A DNA stretch of 56,851 bases, taken from contig JAHDHW010000016.1 in NCBI GenBank assembly GCA_020631105.1, forward strand, positions 1 through 56,851, given 5' to 3'. This DNA comes from Saprospiraceae bacterium (GTDB lineage: Bacteria; Bacteroidota; Bacteroidia; Chitinophagales; Saprospiraceae). Within the stretch, counting starts at the first letter, position 1, and the number at the start of each line of letters is the position of its first letter. A program made the position numbers and the translations under genes. The notes under the pieces are model-generated. The model saw nothing but the letters and a program-made list of their open reading frames with translations. It made no database searches and had not been told where the DNA came from. Positions 9,690-18,422 of the stretch are shown in pieces.

Positions 9690-11447
9690 TTATTCCGAGA
9701 CACTTATTTGGGCAAATTGCATCTCATAAAGCTCTCGGTAGTGCCCATCTTGTAGTTGTAAAAGCTCCTCATGTGGTCCAAATTCTGCAATTTCTCCTTT
9801 ATCGAGAACCATGATATTATCTGCATGCCGTATCGTAGAAAGCCGATGCGCGATGATGATAGAAGTCCGTTTTGCGATTAGTTGTTCAATCGCATATTGA
9901 ATAACAGACTCCGTTTCAGGGTCAATAGAGGATGTTGCCTCATCCAAAATGAGAATATCGGGATTAAAAACCAATGCACGTACAAAAGATATTAATTGGC
10001 GTTGTCCCATAGAAAGCGTAGCGCCTCGCTCCATTACTTTGTAATCATATCCACCAGGAAGTTTTTCGATAAACTCATGAGCTCCGATCATTTTAGAAGC
10101 TTCGATCACCTGCTCTTTAGTGATCTCTGAATCCCGCAAAGTTATGTTTTCGAGGACAGTCCCAGAGAACAAAAAGACATCTTGCAGGACGACAGCAATT
10201 CGGCTGCGATAGGATTGTAAATCATACTCTCGAATATCTACGCCATCTACCAAGATTTTTCCTTTTCTAATCTCATAGAAACGATTAAGGATGTTAATGA
10301 TCGTAGTTTTACCAGACCCTGTACTCCCTACAATTGCAAGGGTTTCACCAGAATTTATCTTAAAGCTTAGATTTTTTAGAATATCATTATTAGGAGTATA
10401 AGAGAATGTAACATCATCAAACTCTACATCCCCTTTCCATTCATTCGCTGTAATGGATCCCTTATCTTTGATATGTTGTTGCTTATCAAGCAAATTAAAA
10501 ACTCGTTCCGACGCCACTAGGCCCATCTGAAGCGTATTAAATCGATCGGCCAACATTCGGATAGGCCGAAAAAGCATATTTAGGTAAATTGGAAAAGCGA
10601 CCAACATCCCAGGCGTCACTTCTCCGGTCAATGCGTGACTTGCCCCCCACCAGATCATCAGCCCCAGTGCCGCAGCAGAAATAATATCAACCACGGGAAA
10701 AAAGATCGCATAATATAAAATTGAATCTAAATTAGCTTGTGTATAATCGCGATTGATTTTCTTAAAATTCTCCATCTCCTTCTCCTCCACATTAAAGATC
10801 TGGAGAATGCGCATCCCCGTGATTCGTTCTTGCAAAAAGGCGTTCATCTTTGAGATCTGAGTCCGCACTTTTTGGTAGGACGCCTTTACTTTTTCTTTGA
10901 AGACATAGCTCGCAATAATCAAAAGTGGTAATACGGTTAAACAGACCAGAGTAAGCTTCCAGCTTGTAAAGAGCATAATTCCCAACACTCCGAAGAGGGT
11001 AAGAATATCTGCAATGATCGTAATAGCTCCTTGTGAAAATACGGTATTGATCGTCTCTATATCATTAATCGTCCGGGTAGTAGAGGTACCAATCGGTGTA
11101 GTATCAAAGTAAGTTAACTTCAGACTTAAGATATGTTTAAAAACTTTGACCCGGAGGTCTCGAATTACAGATTGTCCAAGTAGATTGGTAGAATAAATAA
11201 AAAAATACCTTAGCACTACTTCCAGCAATAACAAGCCAATAATAATCATCGCCACAGTTGTCATCCCCGCAACATCAAACTTAAAAACATAGTCATCGAC
11301 CATTACTTTAATCAGGTAAGGACGCATAATCGCAATGGGTGCTAATACTACAGCCAAAATCCCCGCCGCTGCAAAAATTTTGCGATAAGGTTTAGCCAAA
11401 CGAAGCACTCTTCCGAGTAAAAAAAGGTCAAATTTGTTTTTATCCAT
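9690..11447 (-). CDS. ABC exporter, fused membrane and ATPase domains (MsbA/MDR type)
   Basis: 585 aa from the ATG at 11445-11447; the frame opens 8 codons earlier with a TTG, but the ATG is the natural start. Six membrane helices in residues 20-310, then an ATPase domain: Walker A GSTGSGKTTI, Q-loop VVLQDVFLFSGT, signature LSMGQRQLI, Walker B ILILDEATSSID, H-loop IIIAHRLSTI. Exporters of this type work as homo- or heterodimers and move lipids, drugs or peptides; the cargo is not evident. The gene stands alone with its own upstream TAnnTTTG box. The gap before it (9526-9689) holds no gene. Confidence 0.9.
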   Translation of the reverse strand: MDKNKFDLFLLGRVLRLAKPYRKIFAAAGILAVVLAPIAIMRPYLIKVMVDDYVFKFDVAGMTTVAMIIIGLLLLEVVLRYFFIYSTNLLGQSVIRDLRVKVFKHILSLKLTYFDTTPIGTSTTRTINDIETINTVFSQGAITIIADILTLFGVLGIMLFTSWKLTLVCLTVLPLLIIASYVFKEKVKASYQKVRTQISKMNAFLQERITGMRILQIFNVEEKEMENFKKINRDYTQANLDSILYYAIFFPVVDIISAAALGLMIWWGASHALTGEVTPGMLVAFPIYLNMLFRPIRMLADRFNTLQMGLVASERVFNLLDKQQHIKDKGSITANEWKGDVEFDDVTFSYTPNNDILKNLSFKINSGETLAIVGSTGSGKTTIINILNRFYEIRKGKILVDGVDIREYDLQSYRSRIAVVLQDVFLFSGTVLENITLRDSEITKEQVIEASKMIGAHEFIEKLPGGYDYKVMERGATLSMGQRQLISFVRALVFNPDILILDEATSSIDPETESVIQYAIEQLIAKRTSIIIAHRLSTIRHADNIMVLDKGEIAEFGPHEELLQLQDGHYRELYEMQFAQISVSE

Positions 11448-11526
11448 TACTACGGCATTCCATCTAAACAAACATCCTTTCGGATTAATAGTTTCCAGTG
11501 AAACGTAAAGTTAGTAATTAATACTC

Positions 11527-11534
11527 CAAATTTA
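11527..11534 (-). promoter_or_regulatory. -7 box upstream of ABC exporter (TAAATTTG)
   Basis: TAAATTTG on the minus strand matches TAnnTTTG and lies 79 nt before the exporter ATG, in the gap after radC. No -33 TTTG at the usual distance was seen. Confidence 0.4.
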
Positions 11535-11576
11535 ATGATTCCACCTTGTCAGCACTTCATAGTTGAGGCCTACAGA

Positions 11577-12278
11577 TTATAAAGCACCATCATCAGCGAA
11601 ACTATAGTAGGCATTGCCACTGATAATCAAATGATCCAGGACTGATATATCTAAGCTTTCGCCTGCTTTTCGAAGTTTTTTTGTGATATCAATATCTGCC
11701 TGACTAGGTTTCAGGTTACCAGAAGGATGATTGTGAGCGAGTATAATTGAAGAAGCAGGGCCTCCTTCCAAAGCACGCCGAAAGATAATCTTGGCATCTA
11801 CGACCGTTCCGGCTACGCCTCCACTACTTATTCGCTCCTTACTAATAACTCGATTTGCCCGATTCAACAATAAGATCCAAAACTCTTCATGATTAAGGTC
11901 CATAATCATGGGAGCAATTATATTCCAGGCATCGCTGCTACTTTGAATCTGTGGTCGTTCAATTGGACTCGTTATTTGTCGCCTTCGCCCAATCTCTAAG
12001 GCAGCAATAATAGATATTGCTTTTGCTTCTCCGATCCCTTTGAATTTCTTCAGGTCAGAAATGCTTTTCCTTCCTAACTCATGAAGATTATTATCTACTT
12101 CTTTCAACAGTCTTTGAGCTAAACCCACTGCCGTTTCTTCCCTCGACCCTGATCCCAGGAGAATGGCAATTAACTCAGCATCTGAAAGATTAGTCTTTCC
12201 TTTAAGCATTAATTTTTCTCTAGGGCGATCGTCTTCGGCCCAGCTTTTTATATTGAGTGTTTTCAGTGGATAAGTCAT
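11577..12278 (-). CDS. radC: RadC family JAMM/MPN-domain protein
   Basis: 233 aa, typical RadC length. A helix-hairpin-helix-like N-terminal part (DLKKFKGIGEAKA near 67-79) is followed by the RadC JAMM domain with the metal motif HNHPSGNLKPSQAD (HxH-x7-D) near 180-195 and the upstream Glu of the domain. The family was named for DNA repair, but the biochemical function is unsettled; a metalloprotease or DNA-processing role is possible. It lies downstream of the PUR-domain gene on the same strand, separated by an 82-bp gap holding a stem-loop. Confidence 0.92.
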   Translation of the reverse strand: MTYPLKTLNIKSWAEDDRPREKLMLKGKTNLSDAELIAILLGSGSREETAVGLAQRLLKEVDNNLHELGRKSISDLKKFKGIGEAKAISIIAALEIGRRRQITSPIERPQIQSSSDAWNIIAPMIMDLNHEEFWILLLNRANRVISKERISSGGVAGTVVDAKIIFRRALEGGPASSIILAHNHPSGNLKPSQADIDITKKLRKAGESLDISVLDHLIISGNAYYSFADDGAL

Positions 12279-12313
12279 CTTGTAAAAATAAAATAGTGAT
12301 TAATAATAAAGGT

Positions 12314-12353
12314 CATGGCCAGGCTAAATGGGGAAACCTCTAGTCTGGCCATG
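12314..12353 (-). terminator. 13-bp stem-loop between PUR-domain gene and radC
   Basis: Arms CATGGCCAG-G-CTA (12314-12326) and TAG-T-CTGGCCATG (12341-12353) pair with one G-U and a 14-nt loop. On the minus strand it is followed by ACCTTTATTATTAAT, a poor U-tract. It may be a terminator after the PUR-domain gene or a structured leader of radC. Confidence 0.5.
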
Positions 12354-12360
12354 AAAGTAA

Positions 12361-12813
12361 TTAAGCTGCGGCCGCTGATTCGACTAGCCCTAACTTTACT
12401 AATCGTGCTCTAATTGCTCCTTCCTGACGTTGCATTGATTTTGAAAGTTGGGGAATCGTTTTTCCATCTTTGAATAGTTGAGTCAGGATAGCTTCATCTT
12501 CCTTACTCCAGGGCAAATAAGCCATAGGGAATCGCTGTCGCAGCTGTGCAATATAAGCCTCGCGTTCCATTGTTTTTGGATCTTCTACCGGAGTATAATA
12601 TTCTAATACAGAAGAAAGAGCCTCTGCAAATTCCGGGATATCATCCTGAAAAAGAATCATTTTTATTCGTTCATACTTTTCATCTTCAATCGCTTTGGAT
12701 TGAGTAATTACCAGGTAAGTGCGGCCATTTACTGCTTCTTTAAGATCTAAGTAAAAGGTCTTATCTCCAAGAGTAAGTGATTCTGTGTGTAATGTTTTAC
12801 GCTGTTGTTTCAT
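12361..12813 (-). CDS. PUR-family (DUF3276-like) nucleic-acid-binding protein with C-terminal HTH-like segment
   Basis: 150 aa. Residues 10-75 match the pattern of the Bacteroidota PUR/DUF3276 family: KTFYLDLKEAVNGRTYLVIT, then a helix FAEALSSVLEYY. PUR domains bind single-stranded DNA or RNA. Residues 100-145 (LPWSKEDEAILTQLFKDG, then EGAIRARLVKLGLV) resemble the short helical segment found at the end of many Bacteroidota helicases and nucleases. The combined architecture is an eye-based assignment. Basic N terminus, Ala-rich C terminus. The region 12814-13042 upstream holds no convincing gene; a possible TAAGTTTG box is at 12914-12921 (minus). Confidence 0.75.
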   Translation of the reverse strand: MKQQRKTLHTESLTLGDKTFYLDLKEAVNGRTYLVITQSKAIEDEKYERIKMILFQDDIPEFAEALSSVLEYYTPVEDPKTMEREAYIAQLRQRFPMAYLPWSKEDEAILTQLFKDGKTIPQLSKSMQRQEGAIRARLVKLGLVESAAAA

Positions 12814-13042
12814 TGTTCAATTTTTTTGAGTGTTAATCAATCATGCTTTCACTTAGATAGACTCCAAAGCATTAAAAATTCCACAAAAAAACTTGAACTT
12901 TTTTTTAGCAGGTCAAACTTAAAGACATTTAATCAGCTGAAAAACAGCAACTTAACAAAAGAAAAGAAATTAGAAAACTTGTATTCAAAAATAAGCTAAC
13001 AAGGATATCTCACCGAGCTAAAAGGATAGATTAAAAAAAGAA

Positions 13043-13072
13043 ATCCCGAACTTTCAATTGAAAATCCGGGAT
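13043..13072 (-). terminator. terminator of the transketolase/metB-like operon
   Basis: Arms ATCCCG (13043-13048) and CGGGAT (13067-13072) enclose an inner TTTCAATTGAAA palindrome. On the minus strand the hairpin is followed by TTCTTTTTTT. It lies 29 bp past the stop of the cystathionine gamma-synthase-like gene. Confidence 0.75.
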
Positions 13073-13100
13073 CAATATCTTCTATAAAATATTATATCAT

Positions 13101-14246
13101 TTAAATATTCAATAAGGCATTTTCTAGGTCTTCAATAAGATCATCTGCGTCTTCTACTCCGATACTTAATCGAATTAATGAATCCGTTAATCCTACTTTC
13201 AATCGTTCTTCACGAGGAATAGAAGCATGCGTCATACTTGCCGGATGGCCAATGAGTGATTCTACCCCACCCAGCGATTCTGCCAATGAAAACAACTTTG
13301 TTCCTTTTAATACTTCATTAGCTGCTTCAAGCTCATTATTGATCAGGTCAAAAGAAACCATCCCACCAAAATCTTTCATTTGCTTTTTGGCAACCTCATG
13401 ATTAGGATGATCTTTAAATCCGGGGTAATAAACTTTACTCACCTTAGGATGAGCTTTAAGATATTTAGCAATCTTCTTCGCATTCTTGCAAGATCGCTCA
13501 ACACGTAAGTGTAAGGTTTTTATCCCTCGCAAAATCAAGAAACAATCTTGTGGTCCGGGAACCGCTCCTGCTGCATTTTGGATAAAATACAACTGATCCG
13601 CATACTCCTTATCCTTTGTAATCACTGCTCCGTGAATTACATCTGAATGCCCACCAAGATACTTAGTAGCAGAGTGTAAAACTATATCTGCCCCTAAATC
13701 TAAAGGTGTCTGTAAATACGGAGATGCAAAGGTATTGTCCACACAAGTCTTAACCCCTTTCTCTTTTGCTATATTACAAACAGCCTCAATATCAATGATA
13801 TTCAACATCGGGTTGGTTGGCGTCTCAATCCAGATGAGTTTAGTCTTTTTAGAGATTGCCTTTTCTACTTTCTCCAAATTATCCATTGGAATAAACTTCC
13901 CTTTTATCCCAAATTTCTCATAAACCTTGGTAATCAAGCGGTATGAACCTCCGTATAAGTCACTAGTTGATAAGATTTCATCACCAGGATTTAAAGTCTT
14001 CAGAATTGCATCCATCGCTGCCAGACCACTACTAAAACAAATAGCATGTGTACCATTTTCCAGAGCAGCCAGGTTTTCTTCCAGCGCGCTTCGTGTTGGA
14101 TTCTGTGTACGTGCATACTCAAATCCTTTATGATCGCCGGGAGCATCCTGTACATAAGTAGAAGTCTGAAAGATTGGAGTCATAATAGCTCCTGTACTTG
14201 GATCAGGACGTATGCCCGCGTGTATTACTTTTGTTCCGAATTTCAT
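13101..14246 (-). CDS. cystathionine gamma-synthase/lyase (Cys/Met metabolism PLP enzyme)
   Basis: 381 aa from the ATG at 14244-14246, which begins MKFGTKVIHAG as in the family. The frame is open 54 nt further upstream, overlapping the transketolase C gene, but that extension is basic and unlike the family. Motifs: TPIFQTSTYV, YARTQNPTR, SGLAAMDA, ETPTNPML, DNTFASPYLQTPL, and the PLP-binding Lys195 in SATKYLGGHSD. The enzyme makes or cleaves cystathionine, or forms homocysteine or cysteine; synthase versus lyase cannot be decided by motif. Last gene of the tktN-tktC operon, ended by a clear terminator. Confidence 0.92.
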   Translation of the reverse strand: MKFGTKVIHAGIRPDPSTGAIMTPIFQTSTYVQDAPGDHKGFEYARTQNPTRSALEENLAALENGTHAICFSSGLAAMDAILKTLNPGDEILSTSDLYGGSYRLITKVYEKFGIKGKFIPMDNLEKVEKAISKKTKLIWIETPTNPMLNIIDIEAVCNIAKEKGVKTCVDNTFASPYLQTPLDLGADIVLHSATKYLGGHSDVIHGAVITKDKEYADQLYFIQNAAGAVPGPQDCFLILRGIKTLHLRVERSCKNAKKIAKYLKAHPKVSKVYYPGFKDHPNHEVAKKQMKDFGGMVSFDLINNELEAANEVLKGTKLFSLAESLGGVESLIGHPASMTHASIPREERLKVGLTDSLIRLSIGVEDADDLIEDLENALLNI

Positions 14247-14286
14247 AATTACTTTTATCTTTTTCCGTCTTTTTAAGAACGGAATT

Positions 14287-15243
14287 TTATTTACGTTCAA
14301 TAGCTGCTTTTACTGCTGCAACTACATTGCTTGTTCCTAATCCATACTTATCTAATAATTGCATCGGCTTACCACTCTCTCCAAAACTATCATTCACAGC
14401 AACCATCTCTATAGGAGTCGGCAGCTTTCGTGCCAGAAGCTGTGCGATAGAATCTCCTAGTCCTCCATGCATTTGATGTTCTTCTGCAGTTACTACACAT
14501 TTCGTTTTGCTCACAGAATCTAATACTGCTTCTTCATCTAGTGGTTTGATGGTGTGGATATTGATTACTTCACAACTGATTCCTTCAGCCGCAAGTTCTT
14601 TTGCAGCTTCTACTGCAATCCAAACCAAGTGCCCGGTTGCAAAAATACTTACATCCGATCCTTCCGATAATTGATACGCTTTACCAATTTCAAATTTATA
14701 ATCCTCGGGTGTAAATACCGGCCAGCCTGGTCGTCCAAAACGTAAATATACCGGGCCATAATGCTCAGCAATAGCCATCGTCGCAGCTTTGGTTTGATTA
14801 TAATCACAAGGATTAATTACTGTCATCCCCGGTAGCATTTTCATCATCCCGACATCTTCAAGAATTTGGTGCGTAGCACCATCCTCTCCTAAAGTTAAAC
14901 CTGCATGAGAAGCACAAATCTTTACGTTCTTATGTGAGTAGGCAATAGACTGTCGAATTTGATCGTATACCCGACCAGTAGAGAAGTTAGCAAATGTTCC
15001 TGTGAACGGAATTTTACCGGCAGTTGCTAAACCCGCTGCAATCCCCATCATATTTGCTTCTGCAATCCCAACCTGGAAAAAGCGTTCTGGAAATTCTTTA
15101 ATAAAGGCCTGCATTTTAAGGGAGCCAACCAAGTCGGCACAAAGGGCAACAACCTGATCATTCTGCTGGCCAATGGCATGCAATCCGGCTCCAAATCCAT
15201 CACGAGTTGATTTCTTTCCGGTGCTTACTATATTTTCGAGCAT
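14287..15243 (-). CDS. transketolase, C-terminal subunit
   Basis: 318 aa, equal to the pyrimidine-binding and C-terminal domains of transketolase. Motifs: [19 protein letters not shown], the conserved Glu in [32 protein letters not shown], and the C-terminal domain beginning near 190. It forms the complete enzyme with the N-terminal subunit encoded just upstream; together they move two-carbon units in the pentose phosphate pathway. A 73-bp gap with a repeat copy separates the two halves. Split transketolases are common in Bacteroidota. Confidence 0.93.
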   Translation of the reverse strand: MLENIVSTGKKSTRDGFGAGLHAIGQQNDQVVALCADLVGSLKMQAFIKEFPERFFQVGIAEANMMGIAAGLATAGKIPFTGTFANFSTGRVYDQIRQSIAYSHKNVKICASHAGLTLGEDGATHQILEDVGMMKMLPGMTVINPCDYNQTKAATMAIAEHYGPVYLRFGRPGWPVFTPEDYKFEIGKAYQLSEGSDVSIFATGHLVWIAVEAAKELAAEGISCEVINIHTIKPLDEEAVLDSVSKTKCVVTAEEHQMHGGLGDSIAQLLARKLPTPIEMVAVNDSFGESGKPMQLLDKYGLGTSNVVAAVKAAIERK

Positions 15244-15262
15244 GTTTGGTGAGTTTCTATGA

Positions 15263-15316
15263 TTTTTTTATTTATTCGCTGATCAACCTCCGATATCCAT
15301 CGGAGTAACGCTGACC
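15263..15316 (+). repeat. intergenic repeat copy B (core at 15271-15281)
   Basis: TTTATTCGCTGATC at 15271-15284 on the plus strand, preceded by AT-rich sequence and followed by a palindrome CTCCGAT/ATCGGAG and GCTGACC, ending at the tktN stop codon. It fills the gap between the two transketolase genes. Core shared with copies A, C, D and E. Confidence 0.6.
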
Positions 15317-16177
15317 TTAACCTTCGTAGGGATATGGATAATCACCTAGAGTTTCTTCTAATTGAGCTAATGCTATCTCCGTTTGTTCTTCATTAGGAGC
15401 AACGCCGTGCCACTTGTGTGACCCCATCATAAAGTCAACACCATAGCCCATCTCTGTATCCATTAGAATAACGATTGGTTTTCCGTTTCCTGATTTACGC
15501 TTTGCTTCCTGCAAAGTATTGACTACCTCTTCCATGTCATTCCCATTCATCTCCAGAATCTCCCAGTCAAATGCTTCCCACTTCGCACGCAAATCTCCTA
15601 AAGACATTACATCTTTCGTAGGCCCGTCAATCTGTTGTCCGTTTCGATCAACTGCAACAATCAAATTATCAATCTTATGGTGTGCTGCAAACATGATTGC
15701 TTCCCATACCTGCCCTTCTTGCAATTCTCCATCTCCTGTAAGTACAAATACATGCTTATCTTCACCGTCCAGTTTCTTGGCTAGTGCTACACCATTAGCT
15801 ACTGAGATGCCTTGTCCCAAGGAACCAGAAGCTACTCGTATACCTGGCAATCCTTCGTGAGTTGCCGGGTGCCCTTGTAAGCGAGAATTAATATTTCGAA
15901 ATGTAGCAAGTTCTTTTGGGTCAAAATACCCGGCATGTGCTAGTACACTGTAGAACAATGGAGAGATATGCCCATTAGAAAGGAAAAAGACATCTTCATT
16001 CTTTCCTTCCATATTAAAGGAAGGGTCATGAGTCATAATCTCAAAATAAAGTGCTGTCAAATAATCTGCACAGCCCAGTGATCCCCCAGGGTGTCCGCTA
16101 GCTGCGTAGTGCGTTTGACGAACAATATCTCTTCGAACCTGTGAAGCGATTTTCTTAAGTTTTTCGATGTTAGCCAT
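15317..16177 (-). CDS. transketolase, N-terminal (thiamine diphosphate-binding) subunit
   Basis: 286 aa. Thiamine diphosphate-binding domain: HYAASGHPGGSLGCADYLTAL near the N terminus, SGSLGQGISVANG, and the TPP motif GDGELQEGQVWEA with the distal Asn (VDRNGQQIDG). The ATG at 16175-16177 follows a TACTTTTG promoter box by 31 nt. First gene of the operon tktN-tktC-cystathionine gamma-synthase-like. Confidence 0.94.
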   Translation of the reverse strand: MANIEKLKKIASQVRRDIVRQTHYAASGHPGGSLGCADYLTALYFEIMTHDPSFNMEGKNEDVFFLSNGHISPLFYSVLAHAGYFDPKELATFRNINSRLQGHPATHEGLPGIRVASGSLGQGISVANGVALAKKLDGEDKHVFVLTGDGELQEGQVWEAIMFAAHHKIDNLIVAVDRNGQQIDGPTKDVMSLGDLRAKWEAFDWEILEMNGNDMEEVVNTLQEAKRKSGNGKPIVILMDTEMGYGVDFMMGSHKWHGVAPNEEQTEIALAQLEETLGDYPYPYEG

Positions 16178-16208
16178 TCGGAAGTTTTGTAGTTTCTACG
16201 ATAAGCGA

Positions 16209-16216
16209 CAAAAGTA
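16209..16216 (-). promoter_or_regulatory. -7 box of the transketolase operon (TACTTTTG)
   Basis: TACTTTTG on the minus strand, 31 nt before the tktN ATG, matches TAnnTTTG. No -33 TTTG at standard spacing. Confidence 0.5.
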
Positions 16217-16306
16217 GAAAAATTGCTTAAGAAAATGGGCTTAGAACCCTATCTAAAATACTGAGAATGGCAATCTCCTTTATTGATAAGAATACTAACA
16301 AAACAA

Positions 16307-16337
16307 ATGGGCTACACCGCGTCGCGATGTAGCCCAT
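16307..16337 (-). terminator. terminator of the HU gene
   Basis: Perfect 10-bp stem ATGGGCTACA (16307-16316) with TGTAGCCCAT (16328-16337) and an 11-nt GC-rich loop, followed on the minus strand by TTGTTTTGTTAG. It sits 25 bp after the HU stop codon. Confidence 0.75.
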
Positions 16338-16362
16338 GTTGTTCTAAAAAATCTATAGTAGA

Positions 16363-16641
16363 TTAGTTTACACTTTCGGCAAGTTCTTTTCCTGGTTTGA
16401 ATTTTACTACGTTTTTCGCAGCAATCTGGATAGAAGCACCAGTTTGTGGATTTCGTCCAGTACGAGCTGGGCGGTGAGTACAAGTAAAAGTACCGAATCC
16501 AACTAGAGATACTTTATCACCATCTTTTAGGCTTTGACCGATGCAATCCAAAACAGTGTTTAGTGCTTCGGTAGCTTGAGCTTTACTTAGGTTAGCGTTT
16601 TCAGCTATTTTGTTGACTAAATCTCCTTTGTTCATCTTCAT
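16363..16641 (-). CDS. hup: HU-family DNA-binding protein
   Basis: 92 aa, standard HU length. Motifs: MNKGDLVNKIAENANLSKAQATEAL helices are in the N-terminal half, VSLVGFGTF, then the DNA-binding arm with GRNPQTGASIQI and FKPGKEL. HU is an abundant nucleoid protein that bends DNA as a dimer. Met1 or Met3 could start. A near-consensus promoter lies 25-55 nt upstream and a strong terminator follows, so the gene is probably monocistronic and highly expressed. Confidence 0.95.
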   Translation of the reverse strand: MKMNKGDLVNKIAENANLSKAQATEALNTVLDCIGQSLKDGDKVSLVGFGTFTCTHRPARTGRNPQTGASIQIAAKNVVKFKPGKELAESVN

Positions 16642-16665
16642 AAATTTAAGGGTTTAAAATTGGCA

Positions 16666-16696
16666 CAAATTTATGTGCTTGTTGGTTTGAAACAAA
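16666..16696 (-). promoter_or_regulatory. promoter of the HU gene (TTTG-N19-TAAATTTG)
   Basis: Minus strand: TTTG (plus 16693-16696), 19-bp spacer, TAAATTTG (plus 16666-16673). This is a full match to the Bacteroidota -33/-7 promoter and the best promoter in the window. Confidence 0.7.
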
Positions 16697-16851
16697 ATTT
16701 TAGCATTCGAAACGACTAAAACCCTAATATTTACAAGGTTTGGGCGTTTCTAGAAGGGCAAAACTTCACTTTACCCTTGTTTGCTTCTACGGGATTTTCC
16801 ACTTAAGTTTACATTTCAGCCGTTTTTTTTGTTAAAAGTCACCGAATATTC

Positions 16852-17052
16852 ATGAAAAAAGCTAATAAATACGCCATTTTAGGCCTAATCGCACTCTTTT
16901 TCATTACAACTTCTGCTTGTAATCGTAAAACAGGTTGCCCAATTAACGAAAACGCGCACGTAAAAACGGACCGTAAAGGAAACCTTTCTACAAAACGTGG
17001 AAAAACTAGCTTATTCCCTAAATCTAAAAAGCGTAAGAAGCGAGGGCGCTAA
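16852..17052 (+). CDS. small lipoprotein-like basic protein
   Basis: 66 aa. A basic start and hydrophobic segment (about 8-21) end in FITTSAC, a plausible lipobox with Cys23. The mature part contains GCPINENAHVKT and a very basic tail (KSKKRKKRGR). Small proteins with this layout occur in Bacteroidota near HU-like genes in my experience, but I do not recognise a named family. Divergent from HU, convergent with the permease gene. A cationic lipoprotein could bind nucleic acid or the cell wall; this is a guess. Confidence 0.65.
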   Translation: MKKANKYAILGLIALFFITTSACNRKTGCPINENAHVKTDRKGNLSTKRGKTSLFPKSKKRKKRGR

Positions 17053-17101
17053 AATTTCACCACAAATATAACATTTTGTTTTATTAATTTATCAAAAACA
17101 A

Positions 17102-18406
17102 TTATTGTTTTATTTTAGGGTTCAATGCGTCTGTTAAGCCCTCCCCTATTAGATTAAATATAGTAACGGTGAGAAAGATTGCGATACCTGGAAAAACGGC
17201 CAACCACCAGGCATTAATATTATTCCTTGATATATTTAACAATTTACCCCAGGTGATTTCCTCGGGCGGTATGCCTACTCCAAGAAAAGAGATAAAGGCT
17301 TCAACCAGAATTGCCCCTGCAATCCCAAAAGCTATCGATATCAAAATCGGTGTTAATGCATTGGGCAAAGCATGACGGATCATTATCCGAAAATCGCCAA
17401 GCCCCAACGAACGTGCAGCTTCAATATAATCTAATGATCGAACCCTCAACAATTCAGCTCTGACAAACCGAGCTATCCCTGTCCACGAAATTAAACCTAT
17501 AATGACCATCACATTAATAATCGATGGTTGATCAATAACGGCAAGTATTGCCAGTAGAAATATTAATCCCGGGATAGAGTTCATGATCTCAATCAATCGC
17601 ATGATCAGGATATCTAAGGGCAAACCAAATTTGCTCCGAGAAGGTCTCCAAAGATGTATCAATTTAGCTAAACTGATACACAGCAATACACAAACTCCAA
17701 AAATGACTATACTCTTAGGTAGCTCCCAGACTAGACTACCTTCCGTTAATGCATAATTACGGACTATAAACCCGTAGAAAACACCTAACAGGATTCCAAT
17801 TAATCCAAACAATAATTCAAGCCATGAAATCCGAACTCGACTATCTCCAAAATATCCAGCCACTCCTCCAAATATCAAACCTATAAAGGTTGCAATTCCC
17901 ATAGCTACTATACCAATCACCAACGCCACTCTTGTACCTCTTACCATCCCAGCTGCCACGTCTCTTCCTATTTTATCCGTTCCTAACCAATGTCGCCAGC
18001 GAGTAGACTCTATCTTTTGATTATCAAAAGGACTTTTAAGCACATTGTCCAGATCTAATTGTCCTGCACCATAAGGTATCAAAGGAAAAGTAACAGCTTC
18101 ATAATTATGCTCTCTCCAGGACTTACGAACAAACTCACTTGACCAGGTCGACCATCCCATATCTACAGCATACTGCTTTAAGACTGGAAAGTAGGTCTCC
18201 CCATCAATTTTACAATAGATGGGTTTGTCGCCAGCTATAAAATCACCGAATACTGCAATGAATATTAATATGCCCAGAAAACGAGTTGCCCAGACTGCCA
18301 GTCGATTCTTCCGAAACTGACGTTTAACCAGAGTCCAATAGGATTGCCCTGTATCCGAAGATTGGATAACAGCGCCCATTGTACCTTGTTGAAACTCCTT
18401 ATTCAT
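17102..18406 (-). CDS. oligopeptide/dipeptide ABC transporter permease (OppC/DppC type)
   Basis: 434 aa, much longer than the usual ~300 for OppC. An N-terminal membrane helix (about 38-58) is followed by a ~90-residue external insertion, GTDKIGRDVAAGMVRGTRVAL at the OppC core start, and an inserted pair of hydrophobic segments around 195-255. The EAA loop EAARSLGLGDFRIMIRHALPN contacts the ATPase. It follows OppB by 16 bp. No OppD or OppF ATPase gene is present in the operon, so ATPases must be encoded elsewhere. Confidence 0.9.
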   Translation of the reverse strand: MNKEFQQGTMGAVIQSSDTGQSYWTLVKRQFRKNRLAVWATRFLGILIFIAVFGDFIAGDKPIYCKIDGETYFPVLKQYAVDMGWSTWSSEFVRKSWREHNYEAVTFPLIPYGAGQLDLDNVLKSPFDNQKIESTRWRHWLGTDKIGRDVAAGMVRGTRVALVIGIVAMGIATFIGLIFGGVAGYFGDSRVRISWLELLFGLIGILLGVFYGFIVRNYALTEGSLVWELPKSIVIFGVCVLLCISLAKLIHLWRPSRSKFGLPLDILIMRLIEIMNSIPGLIFLLAILAVIDQPSIINVMVIIGLISWTGIARFVRAELLRVRSLDYIEAARSLGLGDFRIMIRHALPNALTPILISIAFGIAGAILVEAFISFLGVGIPPEEITWGKLLNISRNNINAWWLAVFPGIAIFLTVTIFNLIGEGLTDALNPKIKQ

Positions 18407-18422
18407 TTATTAAATTCATATT

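Noticed and set aside
12805-12999. Plus-strand 64-aa frame upstream of the PUR-domain gene
   Set aside because: Composition is typical of AT-rich intergenic DNA; no promoter or motif supports it.
14247-14300. Longer start of the cystathionine gamma-synthase-like protein
   Set aside because: The 18 extra residues are basic, overlap the end of the transketolase gene, and precede a canonical family start.
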